Shown here piece by piece: positions 7,256 through 19,270 of a stretch of 64,000 nt of DNA. How positions within the stretch are numbered: the stretch's first letter is position 1; every line of letters begins with the position of its first letter. The stretch is from Unio delphinus (taxonomy: Eukaryota > Mollusca > Bivalvia > Unionida > Unionidae). The stretch is taken from the NCBI GenBank assembly GCA_029339505.1, contig JAQISU010000070.1, positions 124,001-188,000 of the forward strand, in the 5' to 3' direction. Both the position numbers and the translations under genes were made by a program. The notes under the pieces are model-generated. The model was given only the letters and a program-made list of their open reading frames with translations. It did not search any database and was not told the origin of the DNA.

Positions 7256-8075
7256 AAAATAAAAACAAAAAAAAGTTGTCTGATTCGCCCCCTCTGCTGC
7301 TTCATTAACAGCCATATATTTAGTTTCTAAAGACTTTAAATTTAATTTGCGTTTTACCCTTCTGTCGGTAGCCATCGTAAATGTAAATAAAGTTAAAAAC
7401 GAAACTTTCACAGCGAAAATCACCGATCACTTTCAAAGGTCTCGGAAACGCGTAATCCATATATTCACACAATTTTTATATATGGGATTCAGAAAATCAC
7501 GTATACAGGAGTCCTCTGTACGCATCAATTTCCTGGACAGCAAATTTAAGGGCTTGCTAGTCCTGCTTCGACCACCTGTTAATTGGGAAATTGTGTTCAT
7601 CAATTTATCCTTTTCGCTGTGCTGATATATTTACAATCAGAAAATTCAGTGGCTGAAAGACCCATAGATGTACATGCTGTCATTGTAAGAGTACATTTGA
7701 AGAACATGACCCACAAGCTAGGCGGCAAGATCAAAGACTTAACTAGCTGCAGAGTGGTGAGAAAATGTGCTGCTATGTTTGTTTTTTTTTTTTATCCAAC
7801 CGCGACATTAAAGCCTGGCGGCAGGATCAACTAATTGTTGAACCAAGTATTGGTCTTAATTGGCAGCTTGTCGACATACACGTTTTGAAAACAAAGGATT
7901 TGTTCAAGCTGGGACCAAGGGCTTCTGTCGACATATACGTTTTTCTTTTATCTCGACGTCGACATAGGCATGACAATTTGATAGTAATAGTAGACCATGG
8001 GACCGGGACTTTGTTTTTTTGTCGACATAGGCGGCTTGTCGAGATAAGCAATGTCAAAATAAATGGGTAGGACTG
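7256..8075 (-). mobile_element. Truncated pogo/Tigger-type DNA transposon relic
   Basis: Read on the minus strand, the terminus begins CAGTCCTACCC at 8075 next to a TA (8076-8077), as expected for the pogo/Tc1-mariner group. A leader rich in TATCTCGAC / GTCGACATA motifs follows, then an ATG at 7375. The first ~30 codons include KRKLNLKSLETKY and VNEAAEG, the first-helix pattern of a CENP-B/Tigger-type N-terminal helix-turn-helix. The frame is lost at about 7275-7256, where the viral module begins. The other half of the element is not in the window. Family identity is inferred from the terminus plus the domain pattern. Confidence 0.5.
7262..7375 (-). pseudogene. First coding segment of a Tigger-like transposase, truncated
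   Basis: About 35 codons from the ATG at 7375 give a basic start (MATDRRVKRKL) and a CENP-B-like first helix. The next frame positions read Phe/Cys/Tyr from a T-rich tract and stop at 7253-7255. The recognition helix and DDE catalytic domain are absent. Confidence 0.45.
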
Positions 8076-8077
8076 TA

Positions 8078-9601
8078 GCAGAATTCTCAATAGACCTATA
8101 TCCTAATGTTTTCATGCATGGAATTTAAATTCAAACCATTTGTGAGGCATGGAATTCTACCATGTGCATTGTTTTTAAAATGTACATTGATTTGGGTACG
8201 AGTCCTGATTACCCTTGAAATACAAACTGACTTATCTTGCTCCTTCTGATTAAAATATTTATATACATTTCTTTTTTGGGGGCTAAAAATAATTACATCT
8301 GCGCAATGTCTTTTTCAATTTAAGTCTTCTGGTCAAATTATCGATATTGATTTAATTAACAATAACACTTAATTAAGAGATAATATTCTACAGAATACGT
8401 ATACATTTTTCTATGGGTAGCATACATGAAATATTACAAATATATTTAATTGTATGCTTCATGTTGTAACACTGCTGCATATAATACACACTGATTACAC
8501 ATGAGAGAGAGAGAGAGAATAATGTTGAGCATTTTGTCAGTGTTTAGTTGCTGCAATATTAAGCTCTTACCAGTTAATTTTATTGTTCTTTATTTTTTTT
8601 ATTTTTCGAGTTGTCCTAGAGTGTTTGTGCGTAAATTGAAAACGTGTCATTACTAGCTGATATCGTTAATCATGTTTGCTCCAATATTCCATATGAATTA
8701 GAAAGTAAATAATTTTGTGTTGAAGTTGTACCCCTGCCCCAATGGTAGAATACAATTGGTAAACAAACAATAATATTTGACAATAAAATGAAGGAAAGAA
8801 AAGAACCTGACATTGTTATAATTTATTCCTTTTTTATCATGCAAAATTTGTTAAAGAAAAATATATCCCCAAACTCGGTACATGTATATGATATGCAGCA
8901 GATGCCGGTTTGCACTTGCATCCTTACTGTATCGCTAAAAATATCACCTGGTTGCTTGAAGGTACCTGAGTGCTACTCGCATATGATAAGATCCAAAGTG
9001 CATAGATTGTATGGTATTCAGAATAACGTTATTATCTTGCAAATAAATTTTAAAAACCAATTGTTTTGAAATACATCACTGTAAGTGCAAATGATGATCT
9101 TTTTGCTAACATGGATTACAAAAGTAATAATGAAGCAAGTTATTATAGAGTATACTATTTCTAATCATGTAATGCAAATCTGATCTAAAAAGAAAATTAT
9201 TGGAGTTTTATAATGGCGGGTAACCTTTAATGAGAGAATGAAAACAAAATCACATTTTTCACTTTTTTAAAATTTAATAACAAAATGAACCCTTATGTTT
9301 TTATGTGATTTCTGTTTTCTTTTGTTTGTTTAAAACAGAATCTCTTTTATCTCGTGAAACTTTGTATATTTTATGAAGCACCTGAATGGTCTCGATTCTT
9401 TCCTTGGAAATGCATCTGTTATCTTGTGCAATATGTGAATTTGTTTTGGCAGGCAGGTCTTTTAATAATAAACAGCATTGTGTTCAACTTAAAAAGAACA
9501 TTCTGGCTAATTTCTGCTCTATGGCTCAGCCAAGGGTAAGTTCCACTTGATGTAGCAGACCTCCATTATTACATAATTATATTGCTGTGACTTTCTAAAA
9601 C
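8078..9601. other. Non-coding host DNA
   Basis: A/T-rich sequence with many stops in all frames and a short GA run near 8505-8517. I see no gene, RNA or mobile-element structure here. Confidence 0.5.
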
Positions 9602-9605
9602 TTAA

Positions 9606-10320
9606 CTCCAATAACCCCTGGTGATTTTTTTTCTTCATTTTTGCCTGATATGACAGTAGGAAATGCATTTTGGGGGCTGATTCTGAATACATCCCCAATC
9701 AGCATCCAAGTGATTTCCACATGGCCTGGTGCCTACTTGTGTTAGGAACATTGTTTTTCGTTGGCTATTTCACTTGTGCATGGGCAGAAGTAAAAGTTTA
9801 GTTTTTTTAATTTTATTTTTGCTTATAGGGCAAATCATTTTTGTGCTCTGGCACACTTTTTTAAAACTTAAAATCCCTAACTTAGCCTGCTTTTTGCAAG
9901 GGTGCTCCTGTCTGTGTGCAGTTCAGACCAGTCTGCCTTAGTACTGAGGCCAAAAAGTAAAAAATGCAGAGACAAATTCTGACGATGGGCGACATTTTGG
10001 GGTAAAAGATGTAAGGGTCTGAAAGAATACATTTTCTCCTCTGTATTTTGTAATGTGAGTTGAAAGTCCAGAGTTTTTGGTATCTTTGTAGAGATACAGC
10101 TGTCTTCTTTTCTGTAATACCACCCATTTTGGTGTTTCTTAAATGTCCTTGATGTTTCAGAGCTCAGACATAGGGTACTATATCCTGACTTAAATGCCCT
10201 TGATGCTTCAGAGCTCAGACGTAGGGTACTATATCCTGACTTAAATGCCTTTGATGCTTCAGAGCTCAGAAGTAGGGTACTATATCCTGACACACAGACA
10301 TGGTGCCAGGGGTTAATGAG
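9606..10320. mobile_element. piggyBac-type MITE, copy 1 (contains 51-bp repeats)
   Basis: Bounded by TTAA at 9602-9605 and 10321-10324. The left end reads CTCCAATAACCCCTGG; the right end reads, in reverse complement, CTCATTAACCCCTGG. The sequence is recognisably related to the reverse complement of 36330-36882 (shared GCATTTT.GGGG, CTGTCTGTGTGC and CAGTCTGCC blocks). There is no transposase. TTAA-specific insertion is the piggyBac signature. Confidence 0.6.
10140..10291. repeat. 51-bp tandem repeat, 3 copies
   Basis: Units start at 10140, 10191 and 10242; each contains CAGAGCTCAGA and GGGTACTATATCCTGAC. The unit length is a multiple of three, so it creates a repetitive minus-strand frame (9877-10293) that I do not regard as a gene. 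Confidence 0.85.
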
Positions 10321-10324
10321 TTAA

Positions 10325-11494
10325 TCCTTCTGTGATATGGGAATGCATTAAGCATTGATTGATGTGCAATGTGTCGACATTACATGCATATGTATGGTAA
10401 ATGTTACTGCTGATCACCTTCGCACCAAAGTAATCCATTTGAAGATGTACAAAGGAGTAAGGATAATCCTCCATATTGTTCATTCATACACATGTATTTT
10501 ATCAAATTTCATGACATGTTACTTTTGCCAGACTGTAGTTTGTATGCATGCAGCATTAATCATCTGGCCTAGATGAAAAGAAATTTCATGTCCTTTCATT
10601 AATTTTATGTGTTGAGAGACTTCTACAGCCTCAGGTGTGGGTTTATTACAAACCTGAATACAAAGGATATATTTGTTTAAGTATAGTCTTTGAAATTGTG
10701 CCCATATGTTCTTTATCCATTTCAATAGGACAACTTTCACCTGAAAACATCACCTGGTTGTTGGGTTACAGTCTGATTGATCATGGCTTTCTTTGCTGTC
10801 TAAATAAGTATGTAGAGTTTATGGTACATGTATATCTAAATAAGTATGTAAAGTTTATGGTACATGTATATCCTTTGGTAGCTATCACTGAACCTGTTGT
10901 CCTCCTGTTTAAGTCTTTATTTCCTGCCATTACTGCCCTTTTGTTTTATGTCTTTATCCAGTACTGGTCAGAAAGTTCTGTTTGCAAAGTACATGTACTG
11001 GTAAGATATTTTGAAATTCTTGTCAACAGCTTGTTTAGGTTTTGCTAGAGGTTTCTTTATTTGCATATACAGTATTTTATATCATACATCATAAATGTTC
11101 ATATAGCTAAGACAAATCATTTATGACTTTCTTGTTCTCTGTTTTAACCTTGTAGTCATGGAAAACGTGATAAGGATTTTGTTAAAGTTTCTTTATTTAC
11201 TTTATAGTTCTGCCTGTGGAAGGATTTGCATCATACTTTGGATAAAAACATTATAGGTGTTCAGTTAAGGTAATGAACATTCTGTGTTATGCTCACTCTC
11301 ACACTGCTTTGACTTTGGGTTGATAACACAAGTTTTTGGTTCAAATATTTTCATTTGCTTATTTTTCCTAAACCCATTGCTGAATTTTCTACATACTTAG
11401 TTCTATATACTTAGAATGAATCAGTTTGAACTAACAAAGCTCATTTTGTGATTATGTTCTCTTGTTCATTTAACCTTGGGGCTAAGGACAAGTA
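10325..11494. other. Non-coding host DNA
   Basis: A hydrophobic frame at 10635-11048 (137 codons) contains a duplicated segment from a short local repeat near 10800-10870 (AAATAAGTATGTA). No homology was recognised and splice context is unclear. Probably not a gene. Confidence 0.4.
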
Positions 11495-11787
11495 CCAAGT
11501 AATGTATGTACAAATTGTTTCAAACTATATCACATATTAAATTTTCCTGGTTTATTTTCATGGACTTGAGTGCTGATGATGTGATATTCCTAACAATGTT
11601 GCACATGTTGCACATAATTTTGTAAAATAATGTATATTTGTAAAATAATGTATAAATAAATTGTGAAAGACTTTGAAAAATAGAAAGAAAAATACATCAC
11701 TGTGTAGACAAATTAATTTGGATTAATTGGTGAAAGTATCATGGATTAATATTGGATATAAGAAGAGAAATTAAAGTAAATGTGAAG
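11495..11787 (+). repeat. Dispersed repeat, copy A
   Basis: Matches 12078-12333 in direct orientation, from CCAAGTAATGTATGTAC to AAAGTAAATGTGAAG, with indels. It may be part of an unrecognised mobile element. Confidence 0.75.
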
Positions 11788-12077
11788 CAATCTAGCAGAT
11801 TGGAGCGATCGTCTTCTGTCTATCCAAATCAATGATTTTAGTGGAATGAATCCTGGAACTACAACATACAATGACAAATTGACAAGGAAAAAAGAGAAAT
11901 CTATCTTTTTTCACTTATAATTTTTTCCGGAGAAACTGTACACGGACATCGCAAACAAAACCAATCTATATGCCTAAAAATGCATATTGGTATCACCAAA
12001 CAAACGTAGTATCCAACCTGCAAAATTTGTTTATTGAACAAAGTTCTATCTTAACCAAAAACTGGATGTGAACATTG

Positions 12078-12333
12078 CCAAGTAATGTATGTACAAATTG
12101 TTTCAAACCATATCACATATTAAATTTTCCTGGTTTATTTTAATGGCTGATGTTGTGTTATTCCTAACAATGTTGCACATAATTTTGTAAAAAATGTATA
12201 AATAAATTGTGAAAGACTTGGAAAAATAGAAAGAAAAATACATCACTGTGTAGACAAATTAATTTGGATTATTTGGTGAAATTTTCATGGATTAATATTG
12301 GATACAAGAAGAGAAATTAAAGTAAATGTGAAG
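12078..12333 (+). repeat. Dispersed repeat, copy B
   Basis: Shorter partner of 11495-11787, with internal deletions. The 290 bp between the copies is not repeated. Confidence 0.75.
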
Positions 12334-13377
12334 GCATGTGCATGATTTAGAACTACAAAATTTTCCAAACACGTAAAACACTCTGGGGCACAAGCAGCTA
12401 GTCACAGCTTAGTGTGGCTGGGGCACAGTAACAGTGTTACTGATAAGTTTCTTGGGGCTGAAAGAGTTAAGACAAAGGATCAGACATTAATGTGTGTCCA
12501 CCTGATGTTTTATATTTATCTGAATCAGTGGATAGCCACGCAGTGACCATGTATCATTGAAACACATGGGGCCAATACATGTGGACAATTTTATAACAGA
12601 TTCAGGGCCAACATTTCATTTGGGTGAAACTGTAAGGGAGATAGATTCTTTTTCTACAATCTTTTCCCAGAAAATTATTCCAGTCATGGGTAGCTGAAAT
12701 GAATAGTATACATATCTGAAAAACAAGGTAGGGAGAAGTCTGATCACTACTTCAGTTGCAGAAATGGTGGCATTTTATGGACTACATTTCATTTTTATTA
12801 TATTGCAAATTCCGGAATAAGCATTCGTGTTTTAAATTTTATTTCTCAATAAGTAACATTTTGCATGGGACAAGATTGATTTAGGAAACAGAATGTGCAC
12901 TAACTGGAGTAGCTCTCACTCTTATAAGCTATTTTATGATACTTCATGGTTTAGTCTACCAACAGCTGCAAGAATGCTACAGCTTAGCTGGCTTCTTCCT
13001 GGAGATCAGTTAGTACTTGCAAAAGGTAGACTTTGGTTACCTTTTATTTTAATAAGCTTCTGTTTCCTAAATCATGTTGTGGATTTTCCTCATACTTTGA
13101 ATTATTATGAATTTATGTTCATTCTGTTACATGTTCACTTGCTTAGTTATTCGTAATGCTGCAACATTTACACAGAAATTGCTCAGTTTAGAACATTGCA
13201 AAATTGGGACCATGTAAACGAACAGGCTGTAGCGTTCTGCAAAGGTTGGGGTGGGGTACTTCCAAGGTATTAATTAAAATATTATGAAAGTTTTCCACCT
13301 GGCTCGTGAATTTAAATTTAAATTAAAGACCAAATAGGTATATGGCTCTGAGCCCCCAGTCAGCACTGCCGACGGTT

Positions 13378-13380
<3 letters not shown>
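12334..13380. other. Non-coding host DNA with a possible exon-like patch
   Basis: At about 12892-13025 a frame is open between an AG and a GTAGA-type donor, but no protein family is recognised. The rest is A/T-rich without structure. Confidence 0.3.

Positions 13381-13430
<50 letters not shown>
13381..13430. repeat. (TA)n microsatellite
   Basis: About 48 bases of uninterrupted TA. Confidence 0.95.
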
Positions 13431-14930
13431 CACGAAGATGAAATTCAACAATAACAATTTAATGAAGCCTATAAATTTAAATGTCCCACAATCACTCGTC
13501 CTTTAAGTGATAGCCTATTTCATCTTATGATTTTCAGTGTGAGTTCGATTTTCCACCTGGCCTTTGGTTGTACTCGTCTATTTATCTGATCCTCCCACTC
13601 CTCCTGGATTCTACCTCTCCTGACTTCTCTCCTCCCTTCACTTTCCTTCCGTCCTTTATCACGACTATTGGGACCCCTTTCACTGGTCTGTCCCCAAACT
13701 TCCTCTTCAGATTTCCCTCATTCCTTCTCTTTCTTTCGTCTATAACGGAGACACTGGGACCACTCACTAGTCTGTCCCTCGAAGCTTCCTGTGAAAATCA
13801 CAAGGCGTTAACATAGGGATTATCACATCTCACCTCACACTAAATCATCAATTAACCATCAGATAAGGCTATTACTTTCTAGGTCACGCATACATACACA
13901 TCGAAATTCCCACACACTCTTACAGGGAAACAATGGCATAATAGCACGATATCATACATATATCCATACATCATATCACATAAGTATATCTAATATATAT
14001 ATATATTTAATCTCATTGTACTTACAATATTACGACAGCCAGACGTATGTCTGTACACTACACTTCCACAAGCGTACACAAATATTCAAATATTCATATT
14101 ATCATTGTCTCACAGTGAAATCATTTCAAAGATACCATTCAATTTCTATAATTACGTGGATAATGTGCTATGGTACTATAAAATAACCACATAGCGAATT
14201 ATAATAGTATTAATTCTTACGACGGCTAGCAAGCAATACGATTCTTTACAAATAGAAACCCATTCTTCAAAATGTACAAACATATCAACATCACAAAATA
14301 ATTACTCCTACTACGACTTTAGTAATAATACGTATATACCCGATCTATAATTAAATGCAGTCGCAGACAGCAAAGATCGAACAAATAGCTCACTGACCTT
14401 TTTAGAAGCTACACTTAGAATTCTGTTCCTAAGGTTTTTCCGCCAATTAACGTATGGCCGCCGGAGTTCCACTTCACGGTGCGTTCTGTAATGACTATGG
14501 CAACTAACGCTCGATGGCCGGGTTAAAGATATATATTTCAGAATAAATCAGGGTCCCACCCCTATCTCGATTCTGATTGGGTAGCGCTGGGACCCTATCC
14601 ACTCGACTTATTCAATCTGGCGGTCCGGCAGCGTATCCAGAAGATAAGGCACACCCACTCCTTCTGACAGCTTCTTTGATGTACAAAACATCCTTCCAGC
14701 CCAAGGTGCTAATTACACTTCTGACGGGCTTTGGTCAGCTTCCTCTCTTAACTATGGCCAACTTACGTAAGGGATGGTGTTAGCCTGCGGTCATGTGTAA
14801 CAATAAATAGTGGCTTGTCCGACTTACTTGATAACACATGGTTCTAATTTAATTTTTGGGTCGGGCAACGCCACACAGGCACATAGCTTTCAGTTATGCG
14901 GAAAGTGCCAGCTTAAATTAAATAACATAT
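13431..14930. other. Island of different composition, possible retroelement remnant
   Basis: This stretch is richer in C and CpG than its surroundings. On the minus strand a frame from about 13797 to 13582 encodes a very basic tail ending in RRSGRIR, reminiscent of the C-termini of some LTR-retrotransposon polyproteins. No reverse transcriptase, integrase or paired LTRs could be found. Identity is uncertain. Confidence 0.3.
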
Positions 14931-15170
14931 TTCTACATTTCTGCTTCATTTGACTGCTTTGCAGGATTGTTTTTCTTAATTCAGTTGTCGTTATTTCTAT
15001 TTAGAACATGGCATCTCTTGGAATTAACCCATGCTGATGAGAATTTGTTGTACCACACATTTAACTCAACAGGTTGGTTTACTGATACTGCCGACAAAAC
15101 TCATATGTTTGCATTATTTGCCGTCGAAATCATGTTTGGTAACAGGTCCTTTCACTGTGTATGGATGTTG

Positions 15171-15410
15171 TAGGGTTTAACGCCATTTTGCAGAATACGA
15201 TCGTCTATACATGCCGGCCAGTATTAATGGTGGAGGAAGAACCCGGGAAAATCCCCATCAAGAACCACCGACCCACAAGAAGCTACTGGCAAGCTTTCTC
15301 ACATACCCATATTGGCCAAACCTGAGACTCGAACCCATGCAGACAGAAATGAGATGGCAATCAGATCCGTAATGGAGAGTGCTCGAGTCCACTCAGCCAC
15401 TCAGGGCCCT
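15171..15410 (-). repeat. tRNA-derived SINE family A (full length)
   Basis: On the minus strand the head starts GGGCCCTGAGTGGCTGAGTG (box-A-like) and has a GGGTTCGAGTCT box B. The distance between the boxes suggests a type-II (Ser/Leu-like) tRNA with a long variable arm. The body contains GGTTCTTCCTCCACC, and the 3' end is AATGGCGTTAAACCCTA. Related copies occur at 27001, 28642, 33470 and 43961. Confidence 0.7.
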
Positions 15411-16394
15411 GACAGTGCTTGGTAGAGTTCAGTTCTAGAGAGTTATTTGACCCATAACCAAAAGTCTCAAGAGTCAAAATTAAAATCGCAAGAGTCATTA
15501 TTTTTTATATTTGTCATGATCACATAGCTGGGATTGTTTGTTATTGGTAGAACAAATTGATGCTCATTATTTCTTTTCTTTTGTTGAATAAACAGAAACA
15601 TTTGTAAAGTATTTTGTAACTGATGCTTAAGATTTCTTAAGACTTTTGGGTATTTTATTCTCCTCCTCACAATTGTTACAAACTTTCTGGTTTTTTGGAG
15701 GCAGAGGGTTGGACTGATAATATCTGGCAGGTAATTTCTGAGACTGACATAGGAAAGGAAATATACTTCTTGAGCCATTGTGATTAATACGAGCCAGTGT
15801 ATGACAATTCGTTGAAGGGAGATGTAGTATATCCTATATTTTTGTATTAAAAAATCCAAAAGCATTTTTAGATTTTTTCAAAAGGTCACATACTAGTGAC
15901 TACTGCTAACCATAATTGTGATTATCAAGTTTCACACTTAACGGGCTCTTAGTAGTTTTCTGGTCCAGATTTTAACTTTGATAATTTTAGTTTTATTTTT
16001 GAGAAGAAGTGTAAATTTTTTCTCAATGTTAATATTAGAATGTGGCAATGACAAAAGAACCACTTAGGCTGAAAGAAAGATCAAATTTAAGTTTTTCTGT
16101 TTAAGGATTTTCAAAGTTTTTAGATACTCTTCCATTTAGCCAAGTTCATCCTAAGAAGAAAGTTTCAGATTTCTACATAGATAAATTACCAAGTTTGATA
16201 TTTCTTTGCCAGTTGTTTTTAGCATTGGGAAAAAGCTTATGTTTCAGCATTTTGACATGAATTAAAATTGAACCTTCCCTTAAATATTACTTTACTATCT
16301 TGAGCATTGCAAGTACAATTCAACAATACAATAAAATAAAATTTTATCCCAATCACTGGTCTTGGACTTAGAAGTAGGTGTATGATTCACGTGT
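15411..16394. other. Non-coding host DNA
   Basis: A minus-strand frame of 132 codons at 15467-15865 has no recognisable domain. Nothing else stands out. Confidence 0.4.
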
Positions 16395-16705
16395 CTTTAA
16401 GGCCTTCAATTACAAGCCTTTGACCTGCAATCGCTAGCCTTTGAAATTAAATTGCAAACTTTGGACCCTCAGTCACTTGCTTTGATCCATGTTCAACATC
16501 CTTAAACCCTCCATCACCAACCTTGGATCTACATACACTATCCTTGGACCTATGTGTTTACATATACATTCAGTTGTTTTAGACCCTCTTTCACAAGCCT
16601 TTGAGGAACAATGACTTGCCTTGGACCTATGTGTTTACATATACATTCAGTTGTTTTAGACCCTCTTTCACAAGCCTTTTGAGGAACAATGACTTGCTTT
16701 AGATC
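16395..16705. repeat. Degenerate relatives of the 42-bp satellite, with a 77-bp duplication
   Basis: Repeated TAGCCTT.GA, TTGGACC and CCCTC blocks resemble the 42-bp units at 18386-18850. A 77-bp segment beginning CCTTGGACCTATGTG at 16542 repeats at 16619. Confidence 0.6.
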
Positions 16706-17097
16706 TACATGCACATTCACACATCATAGGACAAGTTTTGGATTCTTATCAGAATTCATAAAAGCAGTGAGCAGTGCACTCCTGGTATTTGAATGCATCC
16801 ATTAAACATGATGACATGCACACTCTTTATTATGTAAAACAACAACAGTTCTTTGATTTGGGGCACTTAAAAGTTTTGTATGAGTAGAATAGAAGGACAT
16901 GCAGCATTGGGCTGATCATATCAACATAGTTGTGTAGGTTACCATGCAAAGTGAGTTTAAATTGCTGAGAAAGTATTATATGAGAAATAGATCTAGCAGA
17001 CAGAGTGCTATCACTGCAGCCTATTAGTTAGTGAAAGACTTCCTTAAACAAATGGTTAACAGAGATGTTACAGTGTATCCAATACTAACATTACAAC

Positions 17098-17561
17098 TAG
17101 GGCATAACCGATTAGCATTTTTCTACCGATTCCGGATTTTGGGCATGAAATTTTTCCGATTCCAGATTCGATTCAATTAATCGAAAATGATAAATCCGTA
17201 TTTTTTTCTAAAAAAATTTCATCTTCCGTTTCCGGGTTTCTGTTATCTGGTTTTGCCGTGTCTAGCATGTTACTTAGTACTTTACCATATCCGGCTTCAT
17301 TTCCTGTTTTCACCCACCAATTCAAATAGATTGTCTCACAGCGTGGTTGTATTAACCATTTTGGACTTTTCTGACTTCTTATTTAACTTTATTAACGCAC
17401 TATCGAATGACACACAGTGTTAGACACGGTGCTATAGAAATTCAACTTTATTATTTTTATTATCCAAATCGGTCGTTCCTGCCTTGTCCGACTCCGATTA
17501 ATTGGAAGTTCATACTATCCGGTGGAATCCGATTTCCGGATCAAAAGTTGGTTATGCCCTA
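17098..17561 (+). mobile_element. hAT-type MITE, copy 1
   Basis: A 464-bp element with termini TAGGGCATAACC and GGTTATGCCCTA, flanked by a perfect 8-bp target duplication ATTACAAC (17090-17097 and 17562-17569). TAGGG ends and an 8-bp duplication are hAT hallmarks. The frame at 17187-17423 inside it is also found in the inverted copy; it encodes no transposase motif. Confidence 0.85.
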
Positions 17562-17569
17562 ATTACAAC

Positions 17570-18096
17570 TCAGAGCTTGGAGCAGGTGTAACAAATTTGC
17601 CTATATTTCATGCCCTTAAAACTAAATGCCACTGATAAATTATTCATGTTGGAACAATCGGCGTAAATTTGTAATTCATTGCTTGTCATCATTGTGATTC
17701 TAGATTAGAAAACAATTTGGACTTGTTCTTATTCGATGTACAGAATTATACTGTATCATGTTCTTTGAAGAATAATTAATTTCTTAGACATTATTCTGGG
17801 TATCCTAATTTTGTGAGTGAAAAGTAGTGGCATATGTAATATTCTTGTTGGACATGTTTGAAAATCATACATAGATATTTTGGCCCCATCAAGTTGAATC
17901 CTGGATTTAACCCTGCATAGTCACTAATTGTTAACCCTCCATCAGGCTAAATCCTGGATCACATAAATGTTAAAAATGTTAAAATTAAAATTAAAAAATG
18001 CATTTTTTCTCAATAAATAAAAAGATGAAAAAAAAATGTTCCATTAGGTTTTAGGCAACACAAAAATCAATATTTTACTTATTTACACGCTACATA
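17570..18096. other. Non-coding host DNA just left of the duplicated block
   Basis: Contains phrases such as AATCCTGGAT and TTAACCCT that recur loosely near 18310. No gene seen. The duplicated block starts at 18097. Confidence 0.4.
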
Positions 18097-18385
18097 CCAG
18101 CTTTAAAGTTTACGTAAAGTATCTTAGGCTAGCATCATAGATTCATTATTGATTGATATTTGTTATCTAGAGTATGACAGAGGATTGCCTGTTTGGCAGA
18201 TGATAAAAAATGGAAGCACTGAATATAAAAAACTAAAAAAATATTTAAAAAATGTACCCCCCCCCCCCCTTCCGCGTTTTTTAAGGTAAAATAAAAAATG
18301 AAAAACGTTTTTATCATCTATGCTGGATCAAACCCTGGAAATTCACTAATCTTTAATCTCCATCATGTGCCTCGGATGTAGTCAA

Positions 18386-18850
18386 TTGCAAATCATAGAC
18401 ACGCAATCACTAGCCTTGGACCCTCAGTTGTAAATCATAGACACACAATCACTAGCCTTGGACCATCAGTTGTAAATCATAGACACACAATCACTAGCCT
18501 TGGACCCTCAGTTGTAAATCATAGACACACAATCACTAGCCTTAGACCCTCACTTGTAAATCATAGACACACAATCACTAGCCTTGAACCCTCAGTTGCA
18601 AATCATAGACACACAATCTCTAGCCTTGGACTACCAATCACAAATCATTGACACACAATCACTAGCCTTGGACCCTCAGTTGTAAATCATAGACACACAA
18701 TCACTAGCCTTGGACCCTCAGTTGTAAATCATAGACACACAGTCACTAGCCTTGGATCCTCAGTTGTAAATCATAGACACAATCACAAGCCTTGGACTCC
18801 CAATCACAAATCAAGACACACAATCACTATAGTCTTGAACCCACATTCAC
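18386..18850. repeat. 42-bp minisatellite, about 11 copies
   Basis: The unit contains AAATCATAGACACACAATC and CTAGCCTTGGACCCTCAG. Units vary by substitutions and small deletions. Confidence 0.9.
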
Positions 18851-19270
18851 TAAACATAGACCTTCCATCACAAGCCTAGGATCCTCAGTTTTCAGAAATA
18901 AACACAGTTTATTGACAGTTTTTACTACAAATTAAGTATTAAAAAAACCACAACTTAATTGACAGAACAGGTTATGTGTGCACCTGTTTGCAGTTGGCCA
19001 ATTCATTTTTTGTTAGTGAGGGCTAGCTAGTGATGCATCTTTTTCATTAATTCTTTCATTCACCTGATGCACCCAATCATAAACATTTGATTGGTATTGC
19101 GGATTGTCCTGAAAATGAAACGTTAACAGGAGTCGTGAGAATGATCAAGTCTGTGACCAGCAGTTGGAAGATTCTGTAACACTAACAGGGGAGCCAAGAA
19201 TTTTTTTTATGACTACATTAGGGTTTTTAGAATATATCTGAAACTAGTTTGTGTTATGTGAACTGATGGA

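Noticed and set aside
7060..7305. Minus-strand 81-codon frame at the viral right edge
   Set aside because: It spans the presumed junction and overlaps both the orphan + frame and the Tigger start; no recognisable motif.
9877..10293. Repetitive minus-strand frame (SGYSTL/SSEAS repeats)
   Set aside because: Created by a 51-bp tandem repeat inside a MITE, a multiple of three in length.
10635..11048. Hydrophobic 137-codon frame as a membrane protein
   Set aside because: Contains a local DNA duplication, reads like T-rich intergenic DNA, and has no recognisable family.
17187..17423. 78-codon frame also present at 27509-27745 and 56401-56637
   Set aside because: It is shared because it lies within a MITE; it encodes no transposase-like sequence.
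18386..18850. Array resembling a CRISPR
   Set aside because: Units are contiguous tandem copies without unique spacers, in a eukaryotic genome.
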